Shown here piece after piece: positions 43,558 to 53,289 of a stretch of 53,675 nt of DNA (its first letter is position 1; each line of letters starts with the position of its first letter). The notes below the pieces were generated by a model. That model made no database searches. It had not been told where the DNA came from and saw nothing but the letters and a program-made list of their open reading frames with translations. The DNA lies in contig JAIBAN010000057.1 of NCBI GenBank assembly GCA_019695185.1, forward strand, positions 1 to 53,675. The letters are read 5' to 3'. The stretch comes from Blastocatellia bacterium (lineage in GTDB: Bacteria; Acidobacteriota; Blastocatellia; Chloracidobacteriales; Chloracidobacteriaceae). The position numbers and the translations under genes are program-made.

Positions 43558-44079
43558 ATGCAATTCAATCTTGCGGATGCTGTCAATCTGCTGGGCCGCA
43601 CGCCGGTGGTCCTGCGGGAAATGCTGCTTGGAATCCCCGCCGCCTGGGCCACCCAAAACGAAGGACCCGAAACCTGGAGCCCCTTTGATGTGATAGGGCA
43701 CCTCATTCACGGCGAGGAAACCGACTGGATTCCCCGCGCCAAACATATTCTTGAAGTGGGAGCAACCCAGCCTTTTGCCGCTTTTGACCGGTTTGCCCAA
43801 TTTGAAGCCAGCCAGGGCAAAACTCTGGAAGAATTGTTGAACCGCTTTGCCGAGTTGCGGGCGGAAAGCCTGCGGACCCTCCAGGAATTGAATGTGCAGC
43901 CGGATGATTTGGCCAAAACCGGCACCCATCCCGCCTTGGGCCAGGTCACCTTGGAACAGTTACTCGCCACCTGGGTGACGCACGACCAAGCCCATGTGGT
44001 GCAAATCAGCCGCACCCTGGCCCGTCAGTACCAGGAAGCGGTGGGTCCCTGGCGGGCATACCTGTCAGTGCTCAAATAA
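43558..44079 (+). CDS. DinB-family protein
   Basis: 173 residues, AAAGGA before the ATG. The four-helix DinB/DUF664-type pattern is visible: WSPFDVIGHLIHGEETDWIPRAKHIL, RFAELRAESLRTLQEL and VTHDQAHVVQISRTLARQYQEAVGPW. Metal-binding His candidates are His48 and His52 in GHLIHGEE, plus the pair in THDQAH. Members are often thiol-dependent transferases of unknown substrate. It is plus strand and 51 bases upstream of the FAAL fusion, possibly co-transcribed. Confidence 0.87.
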   Translation: MQFNLADAVNLLGRTPVVLREMLLGIPAAWATQNEGPETWSPFDVIGHLIHGEETDWIPRAKHILEVGATQPFAAFDRFAQFEASQGKTLEELLNRFAELRAESLRTLQELNVQPDDLAKTGTHPALGQVTLEQLLATWVTHDQAHVVQISRTLARQYQEAVGPWRAYLSVLK

Positions 44080-44130
44080 CCCAACCGGAACGCCTCATGC
44101 CGGAAATTCCAGGGGCAGGAACCGCCTTGC

Positions 44131-46965
44131 ATGAAAACACACCAACCACCAACGGACATGGGCACCCGCGACCAGGTACTGGCCGTGGTTCAGGCCATGG
44201 TGCGGGAAATGAATCCGGGTCTGGCGGAGCGCCCGGTTTCAATGGACTCCAGGCTGGAACAGGACCTTGGGTTTGACAGTTTGAGCCGGGTTGAACTGCT
44301 CACCAGATTGGAACAGACCTTTGCCTGCCGGATTTCCGAAGCCGCCTTTCTCGAAGCGGAAACGCCGGGCGACCTTTTGCAGTTGATGGGAAAAACTTCT
44401 GCCTTCCTGGCCTCAACCACCACCGAAGCTGAAATCCGGAAGACCCGTGAGGCATTTGCCCAACCACCTGCGCACATCGCCACCCTGACGGATTTACTGG
44501 CCTGGCATGCCCGTGAAAACAGTCAGCGGGTTCATATTCACCTTTATGAAACCGGGGAAATTCTGACCTACGGTGATTTGTACCGCGAAGCCCTCCTGGT
44601 GGCTGCCGGATTCCGTCGCAAAGGGCTGGAGCCGGGGCAGAACGTGGGCCTCATGCTGCTGACCGGGCGCGAGTTTTTTACCTGTTTTTTCGGGTGCCTG
44701 TTGGCCGGAGGCATTCCGGTGCCGCTCTATCCGCCAGCCCGGATGTCACAACTGGTTGACCATCTCAACCGGCAGACCCGGATTCTCGAAAATGCGGGAG
44801 CCGTGTTGCTGGTCAGCTTTGAACAGGCCAAGCCGTTCACCCGGTTGTTGCAGGGAAAAGTGGCCGGGCTGCGCGAGGTCTGCACCGTGCCGGACCTTGC
44901 AGACGGCATCGAACCATTGACCCCGGTTCCGCTTGAACCCGGTCAAACGGCCTTCATTCAGTACACTTCGGGCAGCACCGGCACCCCCAAAGGCGTAGTG
45001 CTTAGTCATTTCAACCTGCTCTCCAACATTCGGGCCATGGCAAATGCGGTCAGGATTACCGACCAGGATGTGTTTGTGAGCTGGCTTCCGCTCTATCACG
45101 ACATGGGGTTGATTGGTGCCTGGTTGGGAACGCTTTACTCAGGAGCACTGTTGGTGTTGATGCCGCCACAGGCATTTTTGGCCCGCCCGGAACGCTGGTT
45201 GCAGGCCATCCATGAATTTCGCGGTACTCTTTCGGCTTCCCCCAATTTTGGTTACGAGCTGTGCCTGCGCAAAATCAAGGATGACGACCTTAACAACCTC
45301 GATTTGCGTTGCTGGCGCTTGGCGTTAAACGGAGCCGAACCCGTCAGTCCCCGCACCATGGAACAATTTCACCAGCGGTTTGGCCCGGTTGGATTTCGGG
45401 CAGAAGCCATGGCCCCGGTTTACGGGCTGGCGGAATGCTCGGTGGGGCTGGCCTTCCCTCCCCTGGGGCGCAAACCCCTGGTTGAATGGCTGGACCGCAC
45501 CAGTCTGACCGCCAAAGGACAGGCTCTGGCCGTGCCGCCCGTCACGCCGCACGCCATCACGGCAGTCGGGTGCGGGCTGCCCCTGCCCGGCCATCAAATC
45601 CGGGTGATTGATGCGCTGGGATTCGAAGTTCCGGAACGAGTCCAAGGGCGCATTCAATTTCGCGGGCCGTCCGCCACCACAGGGTACTTCCAGAATCCGA
45701 CGGCCACCGCCACCCTCTATCACGAAGACTGGCTCAATACCGGTGACCTGGGGTACATCGCCGGGGGTGAAGTCTTTCTCACCGGACGCCAAAAGGACGT
45801 TATTATTCGGGCGGGTCGCAATCTGTATCCGCAGGAACTGGAAGAAGCCGTCGGCAATCTGCCCGGTTTACGCGCAGGCTGTGTCGTGGCGTTTGCCTGC
45901 CCGGACCCTTCCACCGGAACAGAGCGATTGGTTTTGGTGGCTGAAACCCGCGAAGCCGAGGCAGTCCGGCTGGAGGAAATCCGGACGCAAATCCAACAGC
46001 TTTCCCTGCAACTGCTGGATTCAGCCGTGGATGAAATTGTGCTGACGCCGCCGCAGACGGTTTTGAAAACCTCCAGCGGCAAGCTCCGCCGGGCAGCCAC
46101 TCGTGATGCCTTTTTGCAGGGGGTTTTGTTGCGCCCCACCCGCCTGTGGCAAACCAAACTGTCGCTGGCCGCCTGGAGTCTGTTTGGCCGGTTGCAAAAC
46201 GGGTTCCGCCTGTTGGGCGGCTTTGCCTTTGGCATCCTGTGCTGGCTGTCACTTGCGGTGGGCTTGACGGCCGCTTTTCCCATTCTGCTGGTTCTGCCGA
46301 CATTGCCCAGCAGACAACGGTTTGCCCACTATCTGGGCAGGGCCATTTTGGGTGCTGCGGTGGTACCGGTTCGGGTCAACCATCTGGAGCGGATATCTGG
46401 CCAGCAGCCGCTTGTCTTTGTGTCGAATCACGCCAGTTATCTGGATGCGCTGATACTGGCGGCCAGCTTGCCCCTGACCATCAGTTTCACTGCCAAAAAA
46501 GAACTGGCCGCCAATTTTTTGGTCCGGGTCATGTTGCAGCGGATTGGCGTGGAATTGCTGGACCGCTTTGACTTCCAGCAAAGCCTGGAAGATGTCAACC
46601 GGCTGGAGAAACTGGCTCAAACCGGCCAGCACCTGCTGTTTTTTCCTGAGGGCACCTTTACCCGTGAACCAGGACTGCGCCATTTCCATCTGGGTGCCTT
46701 CAAAATCGCTGCCGAAGCCGGTCTCAGCGTGGTTCCGGTTGCCCTGCATGGCACCCGTTCCATGCTTCGGGATGAACAATGGCTGCCCCACCGGAGTCGG
46801 ATTCAGGTCACGATTGGCGAACCGATTCAGCCCCAGGGAACCAGTTGGTCAGCCACCGTCGCCCTGCGTGAAGCCGCCCGGCAGGCAATTTTGCAACATT
46901 GCGGCGAACCGGACTTACGAATTTCCCACTCTTTGAACCGGGGGGAATCCAAACCTCAGGAATGA
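44131..46965 (+). CDS. Fusion of ACP, fatty acyl-AMP ligase (FAAL) and PlsC-type acyltransferase
   Basis: 944 residues. An N-terminal carrier domain (about 15-80) has a normal attachment site, Ser50 in GFDSLSRVE. The adenylation domain (about 105-650) has YTSGSTGTPKG (from about 278), the FAAL-type WLPLYHDMGLIG, SPNFGYELC and GLAECSVGLAFPPLG, and NTGDLGYI, RQKDVIIRAGRNLYP. After one membrane-helix region (about 680-725) comes a PlsC domain with the NHX4D motif (His767, Asp772) and FPEGT (Glu840). FAALs activate fatty acids and load them onto carriers. PlsC transfers acyl chains to lysophospholipids. The fusion would load its own ACP and acylate a lipid, a possible starter or end-user for the PKS cluster. 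It ends 27 bases before a convergent gene. Confidence 0.9.
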   Translation: MKTHQPPTDMGTRDQVLAVVQAMVREMNPGLAERPVSMDSRLEQDLGFDSLSRVELLTRLEQTFACRISEAAFLEAETPGDLLQLMGKTSAFLASTTTEAEIRKTREAFAQPPAHIATLTDLLAWHARENSQRVHIHLYETGEILTYGDLYREALLVAAGFRRKGLEPGQNVGLMLLTGREFFTCFFGCLLAGGIPVPLYPPARMSQLVDHLNRQTRILENAGAVLLVSFEQAKPFTRLLQGKVAGLREVCTVPDLADGIEPLTPVPLEPGQTAFIQYTSGSTGTPKGVVLSHFNLLSNIRAMANAVRITDQDVFVSWLPLYHDMGLIGAWLGTLYSGALLVLMPPQAFLARPERWLQAIHEFRGTLSASPNFGYELCLRKIKDDDLNNLDLRCWRLALNGAEPVSPRTMEQFHQRFGPVGFRAEAMAPVYGLAECSVGLAFPPLGRKPLVEWLDRTSLTAKGQALAVPPVTPHAITAVGCGLPLPGHQIRVIDALGFEVPERVQGRIQFRGPSATTGYFQNPTATATLYHEDWLNTGDLGYIAGGEVFLTGRQKDVIIRAGRNLYPQELEEAVGNLPGLRAGCVVAFACPDPSTGTERLVLVAETREAEAVRLEEIRTQIQQLSLQLLDSAVDEIVLTPPQTVLKTSSGKLRRAATRDAFLQGVLLRPTRLWQTKLSLAAWSLFGRLQNGFRLLGGFAFGILCWLSLAVGLTAAFPILLVLPTLPSRQRFAHYLGRAILGAAVVPVRVNHLERISGQQPLVFVSNHASYLDALILAASLPLTISFTAKKELAANFLVRVMLQRIGVELLDRFDFQQSLEDVNRLEKLAQTGQHLLFFPEGTFTREPGLRHFHLGAFKIAAEAGLSVVPVALHGTRSMLRDEQWLPHRSRIQVTIGEPIQPQGTSWSATVALREAARQAILQHCGEPDLRISHSLNRGESKPQE

Positions 46966-46992
46966 AAAGCGCATCTCCCGGCCCGGTTTCTT

Positions 46993-49900
46993 TCACTGGT
47001 CACGCAGCTTTGTTTTTACCAATCCCGGTTGGACCGGCAGGAAAAACGTGAAGGTGGTTCCCTGGCTTTCCACACTGACAACATCCATGTAACCGTTATG
47101 TCCCTGGACCACGGAATACATAATGGCCAATCCCAGCCCCGTCCCTTTTCCTTTTTCCTTGGTGGTGAAAAACGGTTCGAAAATTCGCTGATGGAGGTGA
47201 GCCGGAATGCCCTTTCCGGTATCGGCGATGTCCACCCGGCAGTAACTTCCGGGCGGAACCACCACCTGATTGCCGGTCCAGGCAGCCTGCAGGCCTGCAT
47301 TCCGGCAGGTCATTGAAACCGTTCCGCCGCTGGCGGGGAGCGCGTCGCAGGCATTAACCAATCCATTCAGAATCAATTGGAACAATTGGGTCCGGTCACC
47401 CCACACCGGCCACAGACAGTCGGAAACCTGAGTGTTCAGCGTGACCGTTTGGGCAATCCGGTCCTGGTAGGTCAGGCGCACCTCTTCAATCAACCCTTTC
47501 ATGTCCACCTGTTGGAAGGTGCTGGTTTCGCCCCGTGAAAATGCCCGAATCCGGGTAACCAAATCAACCCCTCGCTGGATTCCCGTTTTCATGGCATCCA
47601 ACCGTTTCTGCAACGGGGAATGTTCCGGCAACTGGAGTCGAAGCAGGTCAAGGCTGAGTTGCAAAGGCTGGAGAATGTTGTTGAAATCGTGGGCAATCCC
47701 TGAGGACAACACCCCCAGGCTCCGCATGCGGGCAGCCAGTTGCTCTCCTTCGCGCACCTTTTTTTGTTCGGTGATATCGCGTTGCAATCCAACCCAAAAG
47801 GCCACTTGCCCCTGTGGGTTCCAAATCGGATTGATCGTCAGGTCCACCCAAATTTCAGTCCCATCCTTACGGTAATTGATAATTTCAGCCCGGATTGGGT
47901 TCCGGTTTGCCATCGCCTGCTGAATTTCTTCCACCGTTTCCCGGCTGGTATGGGGCCCATGAAGGAGACCGACGTTCCGGCCCAGCACTTCCTCTTCCCG
48001 ATAACCTGTCATCTGCAAAAAGGCTGGATTCACAAAAACAATTTTTTGATACGGGGCCGCACCCGGTTCCGCTTCGGTAATCACCAGGGCATCCATGGTA
48101 CATTCAATTGCCGCCTCAAGCATGTGCAGGCGTTCATCCAGTTTTTTGCGTTTGGTGATATCCCGGAACAGACTCAGAATGTGGTGTTTTTTTCTGGTCC
48201 GTTTGACATAGCTAAACCGGACCTGGTACCAGTGAATGCTGCCATCGCTATGAACCAGGCGGCCTTCGAATTCACAATCAGGGCTGCCCTCCGTCACGGC
48301 AATCCAGATTTGTTGAAATCGCTCCCGGTCCTCCGGAAATATGAAAGAGGCCAAAGGCCGATCCAGGACATCCTCCTTGGGCAGGCTAGGTAAGATGGTG
48401 GAATTGACAAACTCAACCACCCCCTGCAAGGAAACCAGAAAAATCTGATCCGGAGAGTTTTCCAGCACCATTGACAAGAACTGTTCTTTGTCAGCCAAAT
48501 TTTCAGCCAGACCTCGTTCCTCGGAAATATCAATGATGATTCCGTTAAAAAGAAGCGCACCGGTTTCCTCCGGAAATGGACTGGCCAGCACCTGAAACCA
48601 GCGGCGACCGGTTTCATTCAGGTTGGGCAGGGAAAACGTTGCCTCCCAGACGGATTTTTGGCGCGCTGCCCGATGCAAAGAAGCACGTAATTCCTGACTT
48701 TCCGGTTGGGTAAAAAGCCCCCAAAAATTGTCGCTGTTCCACAAAACATCCTCCGCTTCCACCCCAAACATCGGTTGAATCCCGTCACTGACAAAGAGAA
48801 ACCGCCCACTTTGGTCAGGTTTGTGGCAATACTGGAAAATCACACCCGGAACCGAAGCCGTCAACTCCCGCAGTTTCCGTTGATTGGCTTTCCGTATCTC
48901 CCCCTCCTGCACCAAGGCTTCGGCCCTGACTCGCAGGGCCTCGGCCTCCGATTGAGCCAACCGCAGTTCCTGCTTTTCCAATTGCCGTGCCACCCGTTGC
49001 CGCGCGTGGCGGCTCTGGGCCTGCAAGGTCAGTGCCAACAGACTGATTCCAGCCACGGCAAAAGCCCCTGACGCCCAGGCGGTCCGCCACCAGGGAGGAT
49101 GGATCACAAGCTGGAGGGAAGCCTCTTCCGGGTTCCAGATGTCTTCCGAATTGGCGGCCCGCACCCGAAAAGTGTACGAACCAGGAGGTAAGTTCGTGTA
49201 ATAAGCGGTTCGGAGCGGGTTTGACTCCAGCCAGTCCGGGTCAAAGCCAATCAGCCGATGTTGCAGGTGGACAGCCTCAGGAGCAACAAAACTCAAGGCG
49301 GTATACTGAATATCCAGTGTATTCTGGGTCGCACTTAGATGTTGGCAGGCAAGAGGTGACAGGTTTTGATTCCGATGTTTGACGGCTTCGATGAGGACCG
49401 GCGGCAGGATCCGGTCGGATGTCACCGTTGCCGGGTCAAAAACGGCTACCCCATCCAAGGTGGGGAACCAAAGTTTCCCGTCGGGAGTTTGAGCCGGCTG
49501 GCCGGTGGCGGCACATTCCTCACTGCGCAGGCCATCAAAAATGCCAAACGTTCGGCAATAAACCTGGGAGGTTCGGCCTGCAATGGATTGGAGCAAATCC
49601 CGCCGGGAAACGCGCCGCAAACCGGTATCGGTACCAAACCAGAAAAAGCCTTGCCGGTCTTCCACCATATAAAACAGGCTGTTTGGCCCCAAACCAGGCG
49701 GAACAATCACGGCCTGAAATTGCTTTCCTTGGAAGAGAGCCAGCCCGGCATTGGTCAAGGCCCAGATTTGGTGGTCATGATCTTCAAAAACAGAAAAAAC
49801 AATTTCGCTGGGTAATCCATCCTGCATCCGAAAGGAAGACCAACCGCCTTTGGACAGGCAATTGATGCCGCCGCCTTTGGTCCCAACCCAGAGGCATCCG

Positions 49901-51339
49901 GTTGAATCCTCAAAAATGGACATGATGGAATTGCTGCTCAATCCTTCGCTGGTTTGGTAAGAGTGGAGCTTCGCCCCGTCGAAGCGAAACAGCCCGGTGG
50001 CAGCACCAATCCATAGATTTCCGCTGCGGTCCGCCGCCAAAGTCCGGATTTTGGCGGTGTTGAGCACCGGAAAGCGATCAAACGGGAGAAATCGGTTTTT
50101 CCGTTCATCAAACCGGTATAAACCATTTTCATTGGTTCCAATCCACAAGACGCCCTGTTGGTCCCGGACCATGCAATGAATGATATTCAGGGTGGGTTTC
50201 GGGTTGACCTGATACGAAAATTGAACGGCCCCGTCCACCACCTGGTTGATCCCGTTTTCGGTGGTAATCCATATCCGCCCTGGTTCCGCGAACACCTGCC
50301 AAGCGACTTTACTGTTGAGCCCTTCTTTGGTTGAGAACAGCAGACACTTGGGGTTTTGCAGTTGCACCAACCCGCCCCGATAGGTTCCCACCCAAAGGGT
50401 TCCTTCCCGGTCCTCCAAGATGGTTTTGATCGCATTGTTGGGAAACCCCTGTTTCTCAGTGAGCACTGTGATGGTGCCCTGCACCATTCGGTTCACCCCT
50501 CCCCCGTCGGTTCCAATCCACAGGTTCCCTTCCCGGTCCTCACATAACGCACCGATACGGTCACTGGTCAGACCGTCTTTGTTCCGATACTGAATGGGTC
50601 CTTGGGATGTCAAATGATACAAACCGCCGAAGGTTCCGACCCACAGGGTGTTGGCCCGGTCACGCAACAAGCAGGCTGCCGGGGTTTCAGTCGGGAAAAA
50701 AGGAACCATGCGCCAACCAGCCTCGGAAAGGATTTCAAAAACGCCGGTCGGGGTTCCCACCAGCAATGAACCGGTGGGACTGTGTGCGAACGCCAGGGCA
50801 AACAAATCAGGATTGTCAGCCTGGGCATAGACGGTTTCAAACCTTATGGTTTGATTGACATGGCATAGGTTGACCCCTTTGGAAGTCCCCACCCACAAAC
50901 GGGTTCCCTCGGTTTTGAGCACCTGTACAATGTTGCCCGTCAACCCTTCGTTTGTGGTGAATGACTGCCAGGCACCATTGAAATAGCGGACCAACCCGCC
51001 TCCGTTGGTCCCGGCCCAAACTCCTCCCTGAGCATCCTCTTCCAGCGCCAAAACCCCATTACTTTTGAATTCCGGGGTAGTGGTCTGGGAAAAAACCGTG
51101 ACCCGAACACCATCAAAGCGAACCAACCCATTGTAGGTTCCAATCCAAATGTAACCGTTTCGGGTTTGCAGCAGACTCAGAATCGAACTGGAAGGAATTC
51201 CTTTTTCCCGATTCCAACTGCGCTGCAGGTATTGCGTGAGGCTGTATTTCGGATCCAGCGCCAAGACAGCCTGGGTGGTTCCCAAACCAACCAACACCAG
51301 CATCAATAAAGCGTAAAAATGCTTGCAGGAAAAGCACAT
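46993..51339 (-). CDS. Two-component sensor: beta-propeller (Reg_prop), Y_Y_Y, PAS and histidine kinase
   Basis: 1448 residues. An N-terminal signal/anchor segment (FYALLMLVLVGLGTTQAVLA) is followed by about 12-14 Reg_prop repeats, about 40-620 (for example GNLWIGTDGGGVNRMVQG, IWIGTYNGLVRFDG). Then a Y_Y_Y domain, about 690-760 (RLIGFDPDWLESNPLRTAYYTNLPPGSYTFRVRA). After the membrane helix (about 765-790) lies a coiled coil. At least three PAS domains come next, and then HisKA with His1217 in SSGIAHDFNNIL and a C-terminal ATPase with GKGIPAHLHQRIFEPFFTT and GLGLAIMYSVVQGHNG. The output receiver is missing. No response regulator lies next to it. Such sensors often detect polysaccharides or surface ligands. 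Confidence 0.92.
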   Translation of the reverse strand: MCFSCKHFYALLMLVLVGLGTTQAVLALDPKYSLTQYLQRSWNREKGIPSSSILSLLQTRNGYIWIGTYNGLVRFDGVRVTVFSQTTTPEFKSNGVLALEEDAQGGVWAGTNGGGLVRYFNGAWQSFTTNEGLTGNIVQVLKTEGTRLWVGTSKGVNLCHVNQTIRFETVYAQADNPDLFALAFAHSPTGSLLVGTPTGVFEILSEAGWRMVPFFPTETPAACLLRDRANTLWVGTFGGLYHLTSQGPIQYRNKDGLTSDRIGALCEDREGNLWIGTDGGGVNRMVQGTITVLTEKQGFPNNAIKTILEDREGTLWVGTYRGGLVQLQNPKCLLFSTKEGLNSKVAWQVFAEPGRIWITTENGINQVVDGAVQFSYQVNPKPTLNIIHCMVRDQQGVLWIGTNENGLYRFDERKNRFLPFDRFPVLNTAKIRTLAADRSGNLWIGAATGLFRFDGAKLHSYQTSEGLSSNSIMSIFEDSTGCLWVGTKGGGINCLSKGGWSSFRMQDGLPSEIVFSVFEDHDHQIWALTNAGLALFQGKQFQAVIVPPGLGPNSLFYMVEDRQGFFWFGTDTGLRRVSRRDLLQSIAGRTSQVYCRTFGIFDGLRSEECAATGQPAQTPDGKLWFPTLDGVAVFDPATVTSDRILPPVLIEAVKHRNQNLSPLACQHLSATQNTLDIQYTALSFVAPEAVHLQHRLIGFDPDWLESNPLRTAYYTNLPPGSYTFRVRAANSEDIWNPEEASLQLVIHPPWWRTAWASGAFAVAGISLLALTLQAQSRHARQRVARQLEKQELRLAQSEAEALRVRAEALVQEGEIRKANQRKLRELTASVPGVIFQYCHKPDQSGRFLFVSDGIQPMFGVEAEDVLWNSDNFWGLFTQPESQELRASLHRAARQKSVWEATFSLPNLNETGRRWFQVLASPFPEETGALLFNGIIIDISEERGLAENLADKEQFLSMVLENSPDQIFLVSLQGVVEFVNSTILPSLPKEDVLDRPLASFIFPEDRERFQQIWIAVTEGSPDCEFEGRLVHSDGSIHWYQVRFSYVKRTRKKHHILSLFRDITKRKKLDERLHMLEAAIECTMDALVITEAEPGAAPYQKIVFVNPAFLQMTGYREEEVLGRNVGLLHGPHTSRETVEEIQQAMANRNPIRAEIINYRKDGTEIWVDLTINPIWNPQGQVAFWVGLQRDITEQKKVREGEQLAARMRSLGVLSSGIAHDFNNILQPLQLSLDLLRLQLPEHSPLQKRLDAMKTGIQRGVDLVTRIRAFSRGETSTFQQVDMKGLIEEVRLTYQDRIAQTVTLNTQVSDCLWPVWGDRTQLFQLILNGLVNACDALPASGGTVSMTCRNAGLQAAWTGNQVVVPPGSYCRVDIADTGKGIPAHLHQRIFEPFFTTKEKGKGTGLGLAIMYSVVQGHNGYMDVVSVESQGTTFTFFLPVQPGLVKTKLRDQ

Positions 51340-51600
51340 AAAGACTTCGTTTCCAGCGAAATCTCAAACCCAGTCACGGTTTTCCAGATTGGTCACGGGA
51401 GGCTCAAAACGAGGTGTCAGCCTCTCCTTATTTTTTTTGCGTGAGACAGGAACCGAATTGATTGATTTGATTGTTTGGTTCCTGCGATGACAGCCGACCG
51501 CTTCATTGCTGTCGGTGAGTTGTGAAGAGCGGCAGGTTGGTCGCCAGCCTGCCACCTTCTGGATGCCGGGTCAAGAATTACCGGAACAGGTGCCTTTCTT

Positions 51601-52350
51601 TCACTCACCCCGTTCCAGCCGGTCAATCAGTGCTTCCGGAAACTGTGCCCTTTTCATCATTCGCACGGTATGCTGAATCGGGTATGGCACCCGGTGCAGT
51701 TCCACCGAATGGGCAGTGGTGTCAACCAGTGCAAAGGCTGCCCGCGGGTCGCCATCACGGGGCTGTCCTACCGAACCAGGGTTAATCAACACCGCTCTGG
51801 CCCAATGAGGCCAACTGAGGCGGTCCCGCAGCTTTTTTTCCACACAATTTTCCCCTTCCAGCCAGCCGCACATGGGGACATGTGTATGACCGCAAAAAGC
51901 CAGTTTGGGCCAGTTGGGGTTTCTGGCAATGGCTTCCAGGTTTGCCTCCAGCATAGTGCCGGTCACATACCCGTTGATATGGATGCTGTTCATATAACAT
52001 CCATGAACTGCCACAAAGACTCCGGGCTCAATCAAAATGCAGGGGAGTTCCGATAAATAGACAGTTTCCGGAGGTCGGAGTCGGTTCCGGGTCCAGGCCA
52101 TAATCTGTTGGGCAGCGGAACTGGTTCCTTGGGTGACCTGGCCTTGGATGGCCTCCCAATCATGGTTTCCGGCCACCACCCACTCCGTTGCCTTGCGGAT
52201 GAGGCGGATGGAACTGCGGGGCTGGGCATTGTACCCCACCAGATCCCCCAGACAGATGATGCGGTCCGGTGCCAGCGCCTCAACTTTGGCCAGGACGGCC
52301 CGCAAGGCTGGTGTATTGGCATGGATATCGGAAAGTACCGCAATTCGCAT
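51601..52350 (-). CDS. Metallophosphoesterase (calcineurin-like), YfcE/PP2A-like
   Basis: 249 residues from the ATG at 52350, chosen because the fold begins MRIAVLSDIHAN; the longer start at 52374 lacks support. The canonical motifs are all there: DIHAN, GDLVGYN, GNHDWE, VHG, GHTHVPM and NPGSVGQPRDG. It is a two-metal phosphodiesterase or phosphatase. Substrate unknown. Downstream, between here and the propeller kinase, about 260 bases hold no gene. Confidence 0.9.
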   Translation of the reverse strand: MRIAVLSDIHANTPALRAVLAKVEALAPDRIICLGDLVGYNAQPRSSIRLIRKATEWVVAGNHDWEAIQGQVTQGTSSAAQQIMAWTRNRLRPPETVYLSELPCILIEPGVFVAVHGCYMNSIHINGYVTGTMLEANLEAIARNPNWPKLAFCGHTHVPMCGWLEGENCVEKKLRDRLSWPHWARAVLINPGSVGQPRDGDPRAAFALVDTTAHSVELHRVPYPIQHTVRMMKRAQFPEALIDRLERGE

Positions 52351-52386
52351 AAGGTTCCCCAAACACCCAGACACTTCCCTGGATTT

Positions 52387-53211
52387 TCAACCAATCCGCC
52401 GAACCACCTGCAACAACTGCTCCCGTACCAACCGGGCCTTTTCTGACCTGATAAAGGTCTGTTGAATGGCTCCGGTCAGGTCCAACACCTGAACGTCCCG
52501 GGGTTTCAACCAAATTGAAAGGGCCTGTTCTAAAACCTCAACATAGGTGGCGATGGCGACTGGCCATTCGGAGTATTCCTCGACTCGCCGCAAAAGGGCA
52601 AATCCAATTGCGGGAATGGCATTTCCCGAACCAATATCGTCGTCAATGTAAAAATACGAAGTTTGATCTTCAGCCAGCACAAAATTGCTGGGATGGACAT
52701 CCAACATAATCCCCTGGCGGGAAGCACCCAGCAGTGAACGGATGGCGGCCCAGGCATAAATTTCCAGCGCTGCCGTCAACTGGCCCTCATTCCCCTCTTC
52801 CACAGCCCGGCTCATCAATCCCCGCAGCGTCTGCATCCAGGGCATGATGGTCCACAACCAGCAGCCTTCCCCTTCTTCCTCTGGTTGCAAGACGAGGATG
52901 GTCCGGGGCGGTCTGAGGGTACCCAATTTGACTTTTTTCCGGGCCAGAAAAAGCAATTCGTCCCTTCCCCGATCAAGGGAGGAAAAGTACCGGCGGCCTG
53001 AGGTTTTGAGACACCATTCACCGGCCTGGTACAAGAACAGGTCAGAGGTCCCGCTGCCTTCGCTGATTCCCTGGCGACCGACCAAATCCCCTCGAATGGT
53101 GGCCGTATCAAGGGAAATCTGGCGTAACAACTCCCTTCCCGTCACCATCGGCCAGATGTAACCACTGGGAATTTTTGCGGTAGGAAGGACTGGCTGGAGG
53201 TGAGTTTTCAT
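52387..53211 (-). CDS. Uncharacterised protein with kinase-like (APH/protein-kinase) catalytic motifs
   Basis: 274 residues. Around residues 165-200, IMLDVHPSNFVLAEDQTSYFYIDDDIGSG has the spacing of a protein-kinase-like fold: an H-x2-N catalytic loop (HPSN) and D-D-D-I-G in place of DFG. Upstream, DLFLYQAGEWCLKTSGRRYF and RDELLFLARKK could be the strand with the ATP-contacting Lys and the following Glu. No signal peptide. It is 36 bases upstream of the phosphoesterase on the same strand, giving a possible kinase/phosphatase pair. The function is uncertain and the fold is a guess from motifs. Confidence 0.55.
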   Translation of the reverse strand: MKTHLQPVLPTAKIPSGYIWPMVTGRELLRQISLDTATIRGDLVGRQGISEGSGTSDLFLYQAGEWCLKTSGRRYFSSLDRGRDELLFLARKKVKLGTLRPPRTILVLQPEEEGEGCWLWTIMPWMQTLRGLMSRAVEEGNEGQLTAALEIYAWAAIRSLLGASRQGIMLDVHPSNFVLAEDQTSYFYIDDDIGSGNAIPAIGFALLRRVEEYSEWPVAIATYVEVLEQALSIWLKPRDVQVLDLTGAIQQTFIRSEKARLVREQLLQVVRRIG

Positions 53212-53237
53212 TCAAGGTGTGACCAAAGAAATGAGGT

Positions 53238-53269
53238 CTCCTTCGGACACCGGGGGTGGTCCGAAGGAG
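53238..53269 (-). terminator. Hairpin, probable terminator of the roadblock gene
   Basis: An 11-bp perfect stem (CTCCTTCGGAC at 53238-53248 and its complement at 53259-53269) with a 10-base loop. It lies 20 bases past the stop of the minus-strand roadblock gene and before the kinase-like gene. The T-run is weak (ATTTC), so attenuation or mRNA stabilisation is also possible. Confidence 0.6.
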
Positions 53270-53289
53270 TGAATGTTTAACAAAATACC

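Noticed and set aside
51410..51445. Terminator-like GAGG-CCTC hairpin followed by eight T.
   Set aside because: The stem is only 4 bp, and no plus-strand gene precedes it. The T-run points away from the minus-strand genes.
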